Part shown: positions 52,862 through 60,899 of the stretch, one piece after another | How the letters are laid out: every line of letters starts with the position of its first letter | How positions within the stretch are numbered: position 1 is the stretch's first letter | Origin: Bacteroidota bacterium | GTDB lineage: Bacteria; Bacteroidota; Bacteroidia; Bacteroidales; VadinHA17 | Assembly: GCA_029564935.1 (NCBI GenBank) | Contig: JAKQPD010000058.1 | Coordinates: forward strand, 1-64,000 | DNA: 64,000 bases | Direction of reading: 5' to 3' | The notes under the pieces: model-generated | Databases searched by the model: none | What the model was told of the DNA's origin: nothing | The model's input: only the letters and a program-made list of their open reading frames with translations | Translations under genes and position numbers: made by a program

Positions 52862-54076
52862 TTGAAGCCCTTATTCAGGAACATTTTGATATTTTTTGCG
52901 GTTGTACTGCTTCTGGCCGCAGCATGGTACTTCCGGAGCATAGTGGTCTATATCCTTGTTTCAGGGGTTCTGTCAATAATGGGACGTCCGCTGGTCGATC
53001 TTTTCAGCAGTATACGGATCAGGAAATGGGGTTTTCCGAGGACTCTGGCGGCTCTTCTGACACTCATTATAATATGGGGTCTTATAATTCTTTTCTTTTT
53101 AATTTTTGTACCTCTCGTAACAAAGCAGATAAATTATTTTTCAACCTTAGAGACTGAAAAGATTGTCAGTCTTGTAGAAAAACCGATCAAATTCATTGAA
53201 GATCTGATCCGCTCAGTCGGGCGGAATATGAACTCTGATTTTTCTGTTCAGGAATTCATTAACCAGAAGCTTTCAGAAATTCTGGATATTGAAAAGGTAA
53301 AGGGTTTTCTCGGATCACTTCTGGGAGTTCTTGGAAATATAGCAGTGGCTGTTTTTTCGATCACATTCATAACTTTCTTTTTCCTGAAAGATCAGCATCT
53401 GTTCTTTGAATCTATACTGATGTGGGTTCCCGACAAATATACGGAGGGTTTTACCCATGCATTATATTCAATCAAGAACCTTCTGACAAGGTATTTCATT
53501 GGGATACTCATTCAGTGTACCTGTGTCATGATACTTATTGATATAGGGATGACGATTGCTGGGATTGACTTTCAGCAGGCTCTTGTTATGGGTCTGATTA
53601 TCGGGATACTGAATGTAATACCTTATATAGGTCCCTGGCTGGGCTTTTTTATAACAATTGTAATGGGAGTGGCATCACATGTTAACCAGGATTTTACAAC
53701 GGTTGTCGTTCCTCTTGTATATTTTATGACGGCAGTGGTAGCCATAACTCAGTTAATTGATAATGTCATATTTCAGCCCCTGATTTTTTCAAACAGCGTT
53801 AAAGCCCATCCCCTTGAGGTCTTCATTGTTGTGCTGGCTGCCGGGTTTGCTGCAGGAATACCCGGTATGATACTGGGGATACCGGGTTATACAGTTCTGA
53901 GGGTTTTTGCCCGGGAGTTCTTTTACAGCTTCAAGCCTGTGCAGAAGATCACTTCCGGACTGGCACAGAGCGATCTTTCCCATGAAACACCTGATAATGA
54001 GGCTAAGGGAAAAGATACAAATAACACATCCGGAAATGATCCGGGGCAGAAGACCAATTTAGCATCCGGAGATTGA
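52862..54076 (+). CDS. AI-2E family transporter-like membrane protein
   Basis: The 404-residue protein has eight spans and the family blocks IRKWGFPRTLAALLTLI, VVAITQLIDNVIFQPLIFS and a terminal VFIVVLAAGFAAGIPGMILGIPGYTVLRV. It starts at TTG, with no usable ATG near. Members such as TqsA and PerM have varied roles, and only some move AI-2 or ions. A low-complexity polar tail (NTSGNDPGQK) follows. It overlaps the start of the DUF4492 track ORF, but the real DUF4492 start is further in. Confidence 0.87.
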   Translation: MKPLFRNILIFFAVVLLLAAAWYFRSIVVYILVSGVLSIMGRPLVDLFSSIRIRKWGFPRTLAALLTLIIIWGLIILFFLIFVPLVTKQINYFSTLETEKIVSLVEKPIKFIEDLIRSVGRNMNSDFSVQEFINQKLSEILDIEKVKGFLGSLLGVLGNIAVAVFSITFITFFFLKDQHLFFESILMWVPDKYTEGFTHALYSIKNLLTRYFIGILIQCTCVMILIDIGMTIAGIDFQQALVMGLIIGILNVIPYIGPWLGFFITIVMGVASHVNQDFTTVVVPLVYFMTAVVAITQLIDNVIFQPLIFSNSVKAHPLEVFIVVLAAGFAAGIPGMILGIPGYTVLRVFAREFFYSFKPVQKITSGLAQSDLSHETPDNEAKGKDTNNTSGNDPGQKTNLASGD

Positions 54077-54129
54077 AAGGTTACAGATATTCTTATTTGT
54101 ATATTGCAAGGATCAACATAGTGCTTATA

Positions 54130-54360
54130 ATGAAAGATCTTTTAAAGAAGGTTTTCCGCTTTTATTATGATGGATTTTCAAACATGTCATCCTGGGGAAA
54201 GAAAGTCTGGATCATAATTCTTATTAAGCTTTTTATTATTTTCGCTATACTTAAACTCTTCTTTTTCCCAGATTTTCTTAAGAAGAACTTTGAAAATGAG
54301 AAACAGAGAAGCGACTATGTACTTGATCAATTAACACCCTCAAATAAATCTCATGATTGA
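54130..54360 (+). CDS. DUF4492 protein, probable cytochrome bd-associated peptide
   Basis: The 76-residue protein begins at MKDLLKKVFRFYYDGFSNMSSWGKKVW, has one span (IIILIKLFIIFAILKLFFF) and a charged tail. It matches DUF4492, a Bacteroidota family whose genes sit directly before cydA. It overlaps cydA by eight bases. By position and topology, it may be a small bd-oxidase subunit akin to CydX, but this is inference. The track start 19 codons upstream adds a hydrophobic stretch that is unlikely. Confidence 0.82.
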   Translation: MKDLLKKVFRFYYDGFSNMSSWGKKVWIIILIKLFIIFAILKLFFFPDFLKKNFENEKQRSDYVLDQLTPSNKSHD

Positions 54361-55912
54361 AAATGCTGATTTGTCACTTGTTGACTGGTCGCGGGCACAG
54401 TTTGCCCTGACTGCCATGTATCACTGGATCTTTGTTCCTCTGACCCTGGGTCTGTCATTTATAGTTGCTATAATGGAGACAATATATGTCAGGACAGGTA
54501 AGGAGGAATGGAAAAGAATGACAAAGTTCTGGATGACCCTGTTCGGGATTAATTTTGCTATTGGAGTGGCTACAGGGATTATTCTGGAATTTGAATTCGG
54601 AACCAACTGGTCAAATTATTCCTGGTTTGTCGGGGATATTTTCGGAGCACCTCTGGCTATAGAAGGTATACTCGCATTTTTCCTTGAATCGACTTTTGTA
54701 GCCGTTATGTTTTTCGGATGGAACAAAGTTGGAAAAAAATTCCATCTCGCATCGACCTGGCTGGTCGGGATAGGCGCTAACCTATCGGCATTATGGATAC
54801 TGGTCGCAAATGCATGGATGCAGAATCCGGTAGGAATGACATTCAATCCCGAAACTGCACGGAACGAGATGACTGACTTCTGGGCTGTCCTCTTTAATCC
54901 CGTCGCTATTGATACATTCTTCCATACAGTTACTTCAGGGTTTTTACTTGCATCTGTATTTGTCCTGGGTGTGAGCGCCTGGTTCCTTCTGAAAAACCGT
55001 GAGGAATGGCTTGCAAAGAAGAGTATACTTATCGCGGGGATATTCGGGCTGGCATCTTCGCTCACAGTGGCATTTACAGGAGATACATCGGCACGAACCT
55101 TAGCTGAACATCAGCCAATAAAATTTGCGGCTTTTGAAGCTCATTACAATGGGAAAAGTAATGCTGGTCTTGTTGCTGCAGGTATACTTAAAGACTCCGG
55201 TCAGAAACTGGGGGAAAAGACAAAAAAAGACTTTGTCTTCAAAATAGAGATACCAGGTTTCCTGTCAGTTATGACCGGTGGTGATAAAAATGCCTATGTT
55301 CCAGGGATAACAGATCTGCTTTACGGTTCACCCGAAAGATCTGATATTATACCTGTCACCGAGAAGATGGAAAGGGGGAAGTTTGCCAGGGAAGTGCTGA
55401 TGGACTATAAGAGGGCAAGGATGATAAACGATACTGAACAGGCTAATAACATTAAAGAAATGTTCAATGATAAGGACTTCATCGATAATTATTTCAGTTA
55501 TTTCGGATATGGTTTCCTGAATAAACCCGAAGATGCAATCCCTAACGTATCAGTAGCCTTTTATACATTCCACCTTATGGTAATGCTGGGTTTCTTTTTC
55601 ATACTTGTCTGCGCCCTCGCATTGTTTTTTAACTACAGGGGGACGATCACTAAACAAAAATGGTTCCTATGGATTCTTATAATCTCCATCCCGCTTGTGT
55701 ATATTGCCAGTCAGTCAGGCTGGGTTCTTGCCGAGATGGGCCGTCAGCCATGGATAATACAGGACCTTATGCCTGTATCTGCTGCAGTCTCCCAGATCGG
55801 CACTGGTTCAGTGATCACGACATTCATCCTTTTTGCAATTCTATTTACAGCACTTCTGTTTGCCGAAGTGTCTATTATGATAAGACAGATTAAAACAGGA
55901 CCAAAACATTAG
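54353..55912 (+). CDS. cydA: Cytochrome bd oxidase subunit I
   Basis: The 519-residue membrane protein binds hemes b558, b595 and d. It has SRAQFALTAMYHWIFVPLTLGL with the axial His, the GRQPW motif (WVLAEMGRQPWIIQ), and a Q-loop region around residues 250-330. The loop is longer than in short-Q forms, carrying an extra charged stretch. It reduces O2 to water using quinol, with high affinity. It shares an operon with DUF4492 and cydB. Confidence 0.96.
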   Translation: MIENADLSLVDWSRAQFALTAMYHWIFVPLTLGLSFIVAIMETIYVRTGKEEWKRMTKFWMTLFGINFAIGVATGIILEFEFGTNWSNYSWFVGDIFGAPLAIEGILAFFLESTFVAVMFFGWNKVGKKFHLASTWLVGIGANLSALWILVANAWMQNPVGMTFNPETARNEMTDFWAVLFNPVAIDTFFHTVTSGFLLASVFVLGVSAWFLLKNREEWLAKKSILIAGIFGLASSLTVAFTGDTSARTLAEHQPIKFAAFEAHYNGKSNAGLVAAGILKDSGQKLGEKTKKDFVFKIEIPGFLSVMTGGDKNAYVPGITDLLYGSPERSDIIPVTEKMERGKFAREVLMDYKRARMINDTEQANNIKEMFNDKDFIDNYFSYFGYGFLNKPEDAIPNVSVAFYTFHLMVMLGFFFILVCALALFFNYRGTITKQKWFLWILIISIPLVYIASQSGWVLAEMGRQPWIIQDLMPVSAAVSQIGTGSVITTFILFAILFTALLFAEVSIMIRQIKTGPKH

Positions 55913-55924
55913 GAGGAAAATAAG

Positions 55925-57055
55925 ATGATAACACTGATTTCATATTCATTCCTGCAAAGCTACTGGTGGATAATAATATCTCTCCTGGGAGCGCTGCTGG
56001 TTTTCCTGATGTTTGTCCAGGGTGGCCAGTCGATGATCTTCTCGCTTCCTGCCAATGAAAAGCAAAAGACAATTCTTGTAAATGCCCTGGGACGGAAATG
56101 GGAGTTTACTTTCACTACACTTGTCACTTTCGGCGGTGCATTTTTTGCATCCTTCCCTCTCTTCTATGCTTCCAGCTTTGGAGGTGCATACTGGGTCTGG
56201 ATAGCGATATTGTTCAGTTTTATAATCCAGGCAATAGCCTATGAATACAGGTCTAAACCGGCAAATGTATTTGGCAGGAAAACCTTTGATATTTTCCTGT
56301 ATCTGAACGGTGCGCTGGGGCCTTTCCTTATAGGCACGGAAGTTGCTACATTCTTTACAGGATCACAGTTCAGCCTCGACTATATGAACCATGTTAAATG
56401 GGCTAATCAGTGGCACGGCCTCGAAGCCCTGCTCGATGCAAGGAATGTAGCTCTCGGACTTGCAGTACTCTTCCTTGTAAAATGCAACGCATCAATGTTC
56501 ATTATTAATTCAGTAAGCGATGAAGATCTTACAGACAGATCGGTAAGGAAGCTGATTATAAATTCTGTTGCATTCCTTGTATTTTTCCTGTTTTTCGTAG
56601 TCTCACTTTTTGTCTCGAAAGGCTATGCGGTCGATGAGGTGACAGGCAATGTAGTGATGGAGAAATTCAAATACCTGTCCAATCTGATTCAGATGCCTGT
56701 GGTACTGATCCTTTTCCTTGCCGGTGTCGCAGGAGTACTGTATGGATTAATTACTACGATCTTTAATGGCAGCCGGAAGGGGATCTGGTTTAGCGGAGCC
56801 GGGACTATCCTCACTGTTTTTTCCCTCTTCCTTATTGCAGGCTTCAACGGGACTGCATTCTATCCGTCGTCATTCGACCTCAGGAGTTCCCTGACGATCC
56901 GGAATGCTTCCTCCAGCCTCTTTACCCTGAAAACCATGATGTATGTATCATTTATTATACCTTTTGTAATATTGTATATATGGTATGCATGGAGAGCGAT
57001 CAGCCGGGAAAAGATAACTGAGGAAGAGCTTTCAGAAGAGGGACATGTTTATTAG
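55925..57055 (+). CDS. cydB: Cytochrome bd oxidase subunit II
   Basis: The 376-residue partner of CydA starts 12 bp after it, behind AGGAGG. It has about eight spans and the CydB features SYWWIIISLLGALLVFLMFVQGGQ, GRKWEFTFTTLVTFGGAFFASFPLFYASSFGGAYWVW and GFNGTAFYPS. Together they form the terminal oxidase of the aerobic or microaerobic branch. A heptamer array begins with the first base after its stop codon. Confidence 0.95.
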   Translation: MITLISYSFLQSYWWIIISLLGALLVFLMFVQGGQSMIFSLPANEKQKTILVNALGRKWEFTFTTLVTFGGAFFASFPLFYASSFGGAYWVWIAILFSFIIQAIAYEYRSKPANVFGRKTFDIFLYLNGALGPFLIGTEVATFFTGSQFSLDYMNHVKWANQWHGLEALLDARNVALGLAVLFLVKCNASMFIINSVSDEDLTDRSVRKLIINSVAFLVFFLFFVVSLFVSKGYAVDEVTGNVVMEKFKYLSNLIQMPVVLILFLAGVAGVLYGLITTIFNGSRKGIWFSGAGTILTVFSLFLIAGFNGTAFYPSSFDLRSSLTIRNASSSLFTLKTMMYVSFIIPFVILYIWYAWRAISREKITEEELSEEGHVY

Positions 57056-57209
57056 GCGCAGGGCACAGGGCGAAGAGTTCAGGGCAAAGGGCGGAGAGCG
57101 GAGAGCAGAGAGCGGAGAGCTCAGAGCAAAGAGCGGAGGGCAAAGAGCAAAGAGCCGCAAGCCGCAAGCCGCAAGCCGGAAGCCGGGAGCCGGAAGCCGG
57201 AAGCCGGAA
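57056..57209. repeat. 22-unit heptamer array between cydB and pssA
   Basis: The 154 bp between stop codons of convergent genes can be cut into 22 consecutive 7-bp units of the form GCnnnRR: gcgcagg, gcggaga, gcaaaga, gccgcaa, gccggaa. Left units are gcaaaga-like, right units gccggaa-like. No indel disturbs the register. The rightmost type (gccggaa) is the same word as the array at 44.0 kb in reverse orientation. Confidence 0.88.
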
Positions 57210-57210
57210 G

Positions 57211-57951
57211 TTAAAGGTTATGAGCTTTTTCTTTGAAAAGAAGTGAGGCGAGCGATGCAAGTATATACAAAGGTATTATCAGCGGGGCTGCATTTATCCC
57301 TCCGAAAGCAAATGACAGTACTGTCATTATTATGAGTAAATATCTGCCTTCATTACCTTTGAACCTTAGATGGGAAGTTTTCAGGGAAAGGAGCGGTATA
57401 CGGCTTACCATAAGAAGTGAGAGGACCAGAGTAAGTATCAACATTGCAGCCGGAGATCCTGTTATTGATTTGCTGATACCCGGATCGCCGTAAAATGATG
57501 CAAAAACAATTGAAATTACTGCGAGTGCACTTGCAGGAGTGGGCAAGCCTTTGAAGGATCTGGCCTGGGTTTCGTCGATATTGAAGATAGCAAGGCGCAA
57601 TGCGGCACAAACCGGCATAACAGCTGAGGAACATAACAGAAGGAATACAGGCAAAGAGTCGGAAGTGATAGTAAATGGCTGTGAAACCCCGAGGGCTTCT
57701 GCCAGGAGCAGGAATATTATTAATCCGGGTGCAACACCGAAGCTTACCACATCTGCCAGAGAATCAAGCTCTTTCCCGATATCCGAATAAGCCTTCAGCA
57801 ACCTTGCGGAGAAACCATCCAGAAAATCAAATATCATCGCTGCAAGTATGAGCCAGGAAGCGGAAACAGGATCTCCGTTAAGGGTGAAAATAATTGAAAC
57901 AAAGCCTGATGTCAGGTTGAGAGATGTAATAAAGTTGGGAATATGCTTCAT
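57211..57951 (-). CDS. pssA: CDP-diacylglycerol-serine O-phosphatidyltransferase
   Basis: The enzyme makes phosphatidylserine. The CDP-alcohol phosphotransferase signature is complete: DFLDGFSARLLKAYSDIGKELDSLADVVSFG (the DG-x2-AR-x8-G-x3-D-x3-D pattern). Seven or eight spans are predicted. MKHIPNFITSLNL at 57951 is the likely start; 57960 is possible, and the 45 further codons in the track are not credible. With cdsA and psd at 49-51 kb, the whole phosphatidylethanolamine route is in the window. Confidence 0.94.
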   Translation of the reverse strand: MKHIPNFITSLNLTSGFVSIIFTLNGDPVSASWLILAAMIFDFLDGFSARLLKAYSDIGKELDSLADVVSFGVAPGLIIFLLLAEALGVSQPFTITSDSLPVFLLLCSSAVMPVCAALRLAIFNIDETQARSFKGLPTPASALAVISIVFASFYGDPGISKSITGSPAAMLILTLVLSLLMVSRIPLLSLKTSHLRFKGNEGRYLLIIMTVLSFAFGGINAAPLIIPLYILASLASLLFKEKAHNL

Positions 57952-58045
57952 TTTGGTCATTTGATATCGCGAAGAAGTTAAAATTAAGATAAATTTCAGT
58001 AATAACTTCAATTTGGTTAAATTTGGCTCCTCGGAGAAACACAGG

Positions 58046-58498
58046 ATGGATGATCTATTGAACATAAAAATTGCTGTGGACTTTGACGGCACTATTGTTG
58101 ATCACGAATATCCTGCGATAGGAAAGGAGAAGCTGTTTGCATTCCGGACCCTGAAGGAGCTTGAGAAAAAAGGCGCCAGACTGATCCTCTGGACATTCAG
58201 GGCAGGGAAGGAGCTTGAGGAGGCAGTCGAATACTGCAGACTGAACGGTATCGAATTTTATGCTGTCAATAAAAATTATCCCGAGGAAATTCTTACCGAA
58301 TCAATAAGCAGGAAAATAGATGCTGATATTTATATCGATGACAGGAATCTTGGCGGATTCCCGGGCTGGAGTGAAGTGTGGCAAATGCTTTTTCCTTACG
58401 ATCTTGAGATGAAGGTTGCAGAAAAAAGGATTAATTCTGCAAGAAAAAATATATTTAAACGACTAATTACCAGGATAATAAGTCCGGATGAGAAATAA
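58046..58498 (+). CDS. HAD-like phosphatase (BT0820-type)
   Basis: The 150-residue protein begins at MDDLLNIKIAVDFDGTIVDHEYP. The DFDGT block is HAD motif I with nucleophile and acid/base Asp. LILWTFRAGKELEEAVEYC supplies motif II (Thr in WT), and IDADIYIDDRNLGG motif IV. It belongs to a small Bacteroidota family of cytoplasmic HAD hydrolases. The substrate is unknown. It is divergent from pssA and overlaps the glutaminyl cyclase gene by 11 bp. Confidence 0.88.
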   Translation: MDDLLNIKIAVDFDGTIVDHEYPAIGKEKLFAFRTLKELEKKGARLILWTFRAGKELEEAVEYCRLNGIEFYAVNKNYPEEILTESISRKIDADIYIDDRNLGGFPGWSEVWQMLFPYDLEMKVAEKRINSARKNIFKRLITRIISPDEK

Positions 58499-59609
58499 TT
58501 CTGTTAAATATCTTTCCCTGATCTTATCAGTGTTGCTTACAGTTTGGACTCTTTCATGCTCAGGCCGCCCGGGGAAGGCCGGGGAGGAGAAAGGGGAAGC
58601 AATACCTGCAGTCAAGGCAGATGAAGAGATCAGACTGATAAGGATGAAGAGTCCTGAAGAGAATTCGACATTCAGATCAGGCTATCCGGTAAATGTTATT
58701 CTTACCTCAGTAAATCCTGGTCCTGAACCCGATTCGGTACTGCTCTATTATGACGGTAAGGCTGTAGTTACTCTGAGGCAGGGCCCGTGGGATTATTCAA
58801 TTCCCGGATCTTTTACTCTGAGTACCGGGAGAAGATCGCTGAAGGCTGTTGCATACCGAGGAGGCAGGCCCCGGACAACTATTGCACGATTCATGGTCAT
58901 CCTTTCAGATATCATACCGGTAAAAAACAGTTATAAGGTCATTAACGAATATCCTCATGACCGGGAAGCATTTACACAGGGATTATTCTATGACAACGGG
59001 TTATTGTATGAAGGAACAGGACAGGAAACCGGATCAACGTTGAGAGAAGTAGAACTGCATACAGGGAAGGTGCTGCGCCAGCTTAACCTGAGTCAGGATC
59101 TTTTTGGGGAAGGAATTACATTGTTTAAAGACAGGATATACCAGGTAACCTGGAGATCGAAAGTTGGATTTGTCTATGAAAAATCCACATTCAACCTTAT
59201 TAATAAGATCTATTACCAGTCCGAAGGGTGGGGACTTACCACTATGGATGATCATTTAGTAATGAGTGACGGTACGAATGTGCTCTATATTATCGAACCG
59301 GAAATGTTTACCGTTGTATCCAGGCTTGAAGTATATAACAACGAAAAAATGGTTGATCAGCTTAACGAGCTGGAATATATAAATGGCGAAATATGGGCAA
59401 ATATCTGGAATACAGATCTGATCGCCAGAATAGATCCTTCTGCCGGGAAACTTCTTGGTTATATTGATCTTAAGGGAATACTGAAGGATCCGGGGACCGA
59501 TACAAGCATAAATGTATTGAACGGGATAGCTTTTGACAAAGCGACGGGCAGGATATTTGTAACCGGAAAGAACTGGCCCAGACTCTTTGAGATCAGGGTT
59601 GTTGAATGA
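58488..59609 (+). CDS. Glutaminyl-peptide cyclotransferase lipoprotein
   Basis: The 373-residue protein has a lipoprotein signal (TVWTLSCSG, Cys about 24), an Ig-like region to about residue 135 and a beta-propeller glutamine cyclotransferase domain: VINEYPHDREAFTQGLFYDNGLLYEGTGQ, LFGEGITLFKDRIYQVTWRS, and the C-terminal NVLNGIAFDKATGRIFVTGKNWP. It turns N-terminal Gln into pyroglutamate. In Bacteroidota with T9SS and SP I export, many exposed N-termini are Gln, which fits. Overlaps the lipid kinase gene tail-to-tail by 17 bp. Confidence 0.9.
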   Translation: MRNNSVKYLSLILSVLLTVWTLSCSGRPGKAGEEKGEAIPAVKADEEIRLIRMKSPEENSTFRSGYPVNVILTSVNPGPEPDSVLLYYDGKAVVTLRQGPWDYSIPGSFTLSTGRRSLKAVAYRGGRPRTTIARFMVILSDIIPVKNSYKVINEYPHDREAFTQGLFYDNGLLYEGTGQETGSTLREVELHTGKVLRQLNLSQDLFGEGITLFKDRIYQVTWRSKVGFVYEKSTFNLINKIYYQSEGWGLTTMDDHLVMSDGTNVLYIIEPEMFTVVSRLEVYNNEKMVDQLNELEYINGEIWANIWNTDLIARIDPSAGKLLGYIDLKGILKDPGTDTSINVLNGIAFDKATGRIFVTGKNWPRLFEIRVVE

Positions 59610-60552
59610 TCTTTGTCCCGTAAACAACATTGATTCCGGAAGGAATAATGCCGAATTCTGCCGGTGTGTGACCAAGTGATTCCCCATCTGCTTCGACGGA
59701 CAATAATGACTCTGAATTCACTATTACATTCTTGCACCTGTATCCGTCTACCTTTGGATGGCTGAGGATAGTTCCGTCATATAGTAATTTCAGGCTTCTT
59801 ATTATTTCAATCCTCCCCATTTCCCGGATCACTGTTACATCCAGAAATCCGTCGTCGGGCAGTGCATCCGGAGTCTGTCTCATCCCTCCGCCGCAATATC
59901 TTCCGTTCCCCACATTGACGGAGAATATCGATGCACGGGTACCTTTCCCGTCAATGATTATCTCTGCCGGAGTGATCCTGTAAGACACCAGGCTCGATAT
60001 CAGGTTGTAAAAATAAAGCGCCTGGTTGCTCTTTCCCTTATCCTTCTGTTTATTTGTCTTTTTTACAACCAGAGCCTCAAATCCCAGTCCGGCAATATTT
60101 ATAAAATATCTTTTCTGTTGTACGCTTCCTGAATAATAGCTTACTGTTCCGACATCGTGAAGCTGGGTTTTCCTGTCCTTAATTACTCTTACTGCACCTT
60201 CATAAACAGTTGGAATACCGAACATCCTTCCCCAGTCATTGCCAGTCCCGACGGGTATCATTCCTATTGTAATCTCTGAGCGAGAAATTTTTTCCTGGGA
60301 ATAGATGCCGTTGACAACCTCATTCAGAGTTCCGTCACCTCCAACCGAAATTATCTGGCGGAATCCTTTGATGACCGCATCCCGTGCAAATTCAACTGCC
60401 TGACCTTTCCTTTCAGTGAACTTCGCCTCAAAAGAGATCTCTTCTTTCCCGAACAGAGCCGAGATCCTTTCCCAGTCCTTGCTCCCTTTCCCGTTACCGG
60501 CATTGGGATTGACGATTACCAGCCAGGTATTGTTCCGAGAATTATTTGCCAT
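59593..60552 (-). CDS. Diacylglycerol/lipid kinase family protein
   Basis: The 319-residue protein shows the DAGK catalytic domain: LVIVNPNAGNGKGSKDW at the start, SVGGDGTLNEVVNGI (the GGDGT motif) near residue 72 and PVGTGNDWGRM. A C-terminal beta-sandwich follows with SVEADGESLGHTPAEF. It probably phosphorylates diacylglycerol or a related lipid, recycling it into phosphatidate for cdsA. The 5' side is unusual, with a 9-bp tandem array four bases before the ATG. Confidence 0.92.
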   Translation of the reverse strand: MANNSRNNTWLVIVNPNAGNGKGSKDWERISALFGKEEISFEAKFTERKGQAVEFARDAVIKGFRQIISVGGDGTLNEVVNGIYSQEKISRSEITIGMIPVGTGNDWGRMFGIPTVYEGAVRVIKDRKTQLHDVGTVSYYSGSVQQKRYFINIAGLGFEALVVKKTNKQKDKGKSNQALYFYNLISSLVSYRITPAEIIIDGKGTRASIFSVNVGNGRYCGGGMRQTPDALPDDGFLDVTVIREMGRIEIIRSLKLLYDGTILSHPKVDGYRCKNVIVNSESLLSVEADGESLGHTPAEFGIIPSGINVVYGTKIIQQP

Positions 60553-60556
60553 GATG

Positions 60557-60624
60557 AAAGTGCCTAAAGTGCCTAAAGTGCCTAAAGTGCCTAAAGTGCC
60601 TAAAGTGCCTAAAGTGCCTAAAGT
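60557..60624. repeat. Seven-copy 9-bp tandem array in the lipid-kinase 5' region
   Basis: aaagtgcct is repeated seven times without mismatch from 60557 to 60619, followed by a partial copy (aaagt). It lies 4 bp before the kinase ATG on the minus strand, where a ribosome site would be expected. The ORF-track frame of repeated PKV is an artefact. Confidence 0.93.
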
Positions 60625-60674
60625 TATCGTTTTATAGTTAATGTTGTAATATTATGAGATCAATTATCTTAGTA

Positions 60675-60719
60675 AACTTTATGAATTTTATGAACTCTAT
60701 GAACTTTAGGCACTTTATT
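60675..60719. repeat. Second 9-bp-period array, inverted relative to the first
   Basis: Units aactttatg, aattttatg, aactctatg, aactttagg and cactttatt have the same 9-bp period. The last two contain the exact reverse complement (15 bp, 60702-60716) of the end of the first array, so the two can pair across an 76-bp loop. The rest of the 60553-60899 gap (60720-60850) is AT-rich and empty. Confidence 0.75.
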
Positions 60720-60852
60720 ATCCTAAGAAGCATTAATTCAAAGACATATAATTATTTGCGTGTAAAAACGTTGTTAATAAGATGTTGAAAACCGCAAATA
60801 AAATGTTTACAACTACATCTTTCACTTACCGCAGCAGTGGTACATTAAATAG

Positions 60853-60860
60853 TAAATTTG
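60853..60860 (+). promoter_or_regulatory. Putative -7 element before parA
   Basis: TAAATTTG lies 40 bp before the parA ATG. The -33 site is weak, so this is a modest candidate. Confidence 0.35.
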
Positions 60861-60899
60861 AAGCTCAAAATAAAACTGTTAAATACTAAAGGAAAGCAG

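Noticed and set aside
57045-57236. Small ORF in the cydB-pssA junction
   Set aside because: Composed almost wholly of heptamer-array sequence with an arginine/glutamate-biased product; no ribosome site.
60416-60637. ORF with repeated PKV at its end
   Set aside because: Its N-terminal part is antisense to the lipid kinase gene and the end is the 9-bp array.
60720-60850. Possible oriC upstream of parA
   Set aside because: Only degenerate DnaA-box-like words (ttattaaca-type, ttttcaaca) occur; no cluster of good boxes and no dnaA gene nearby.
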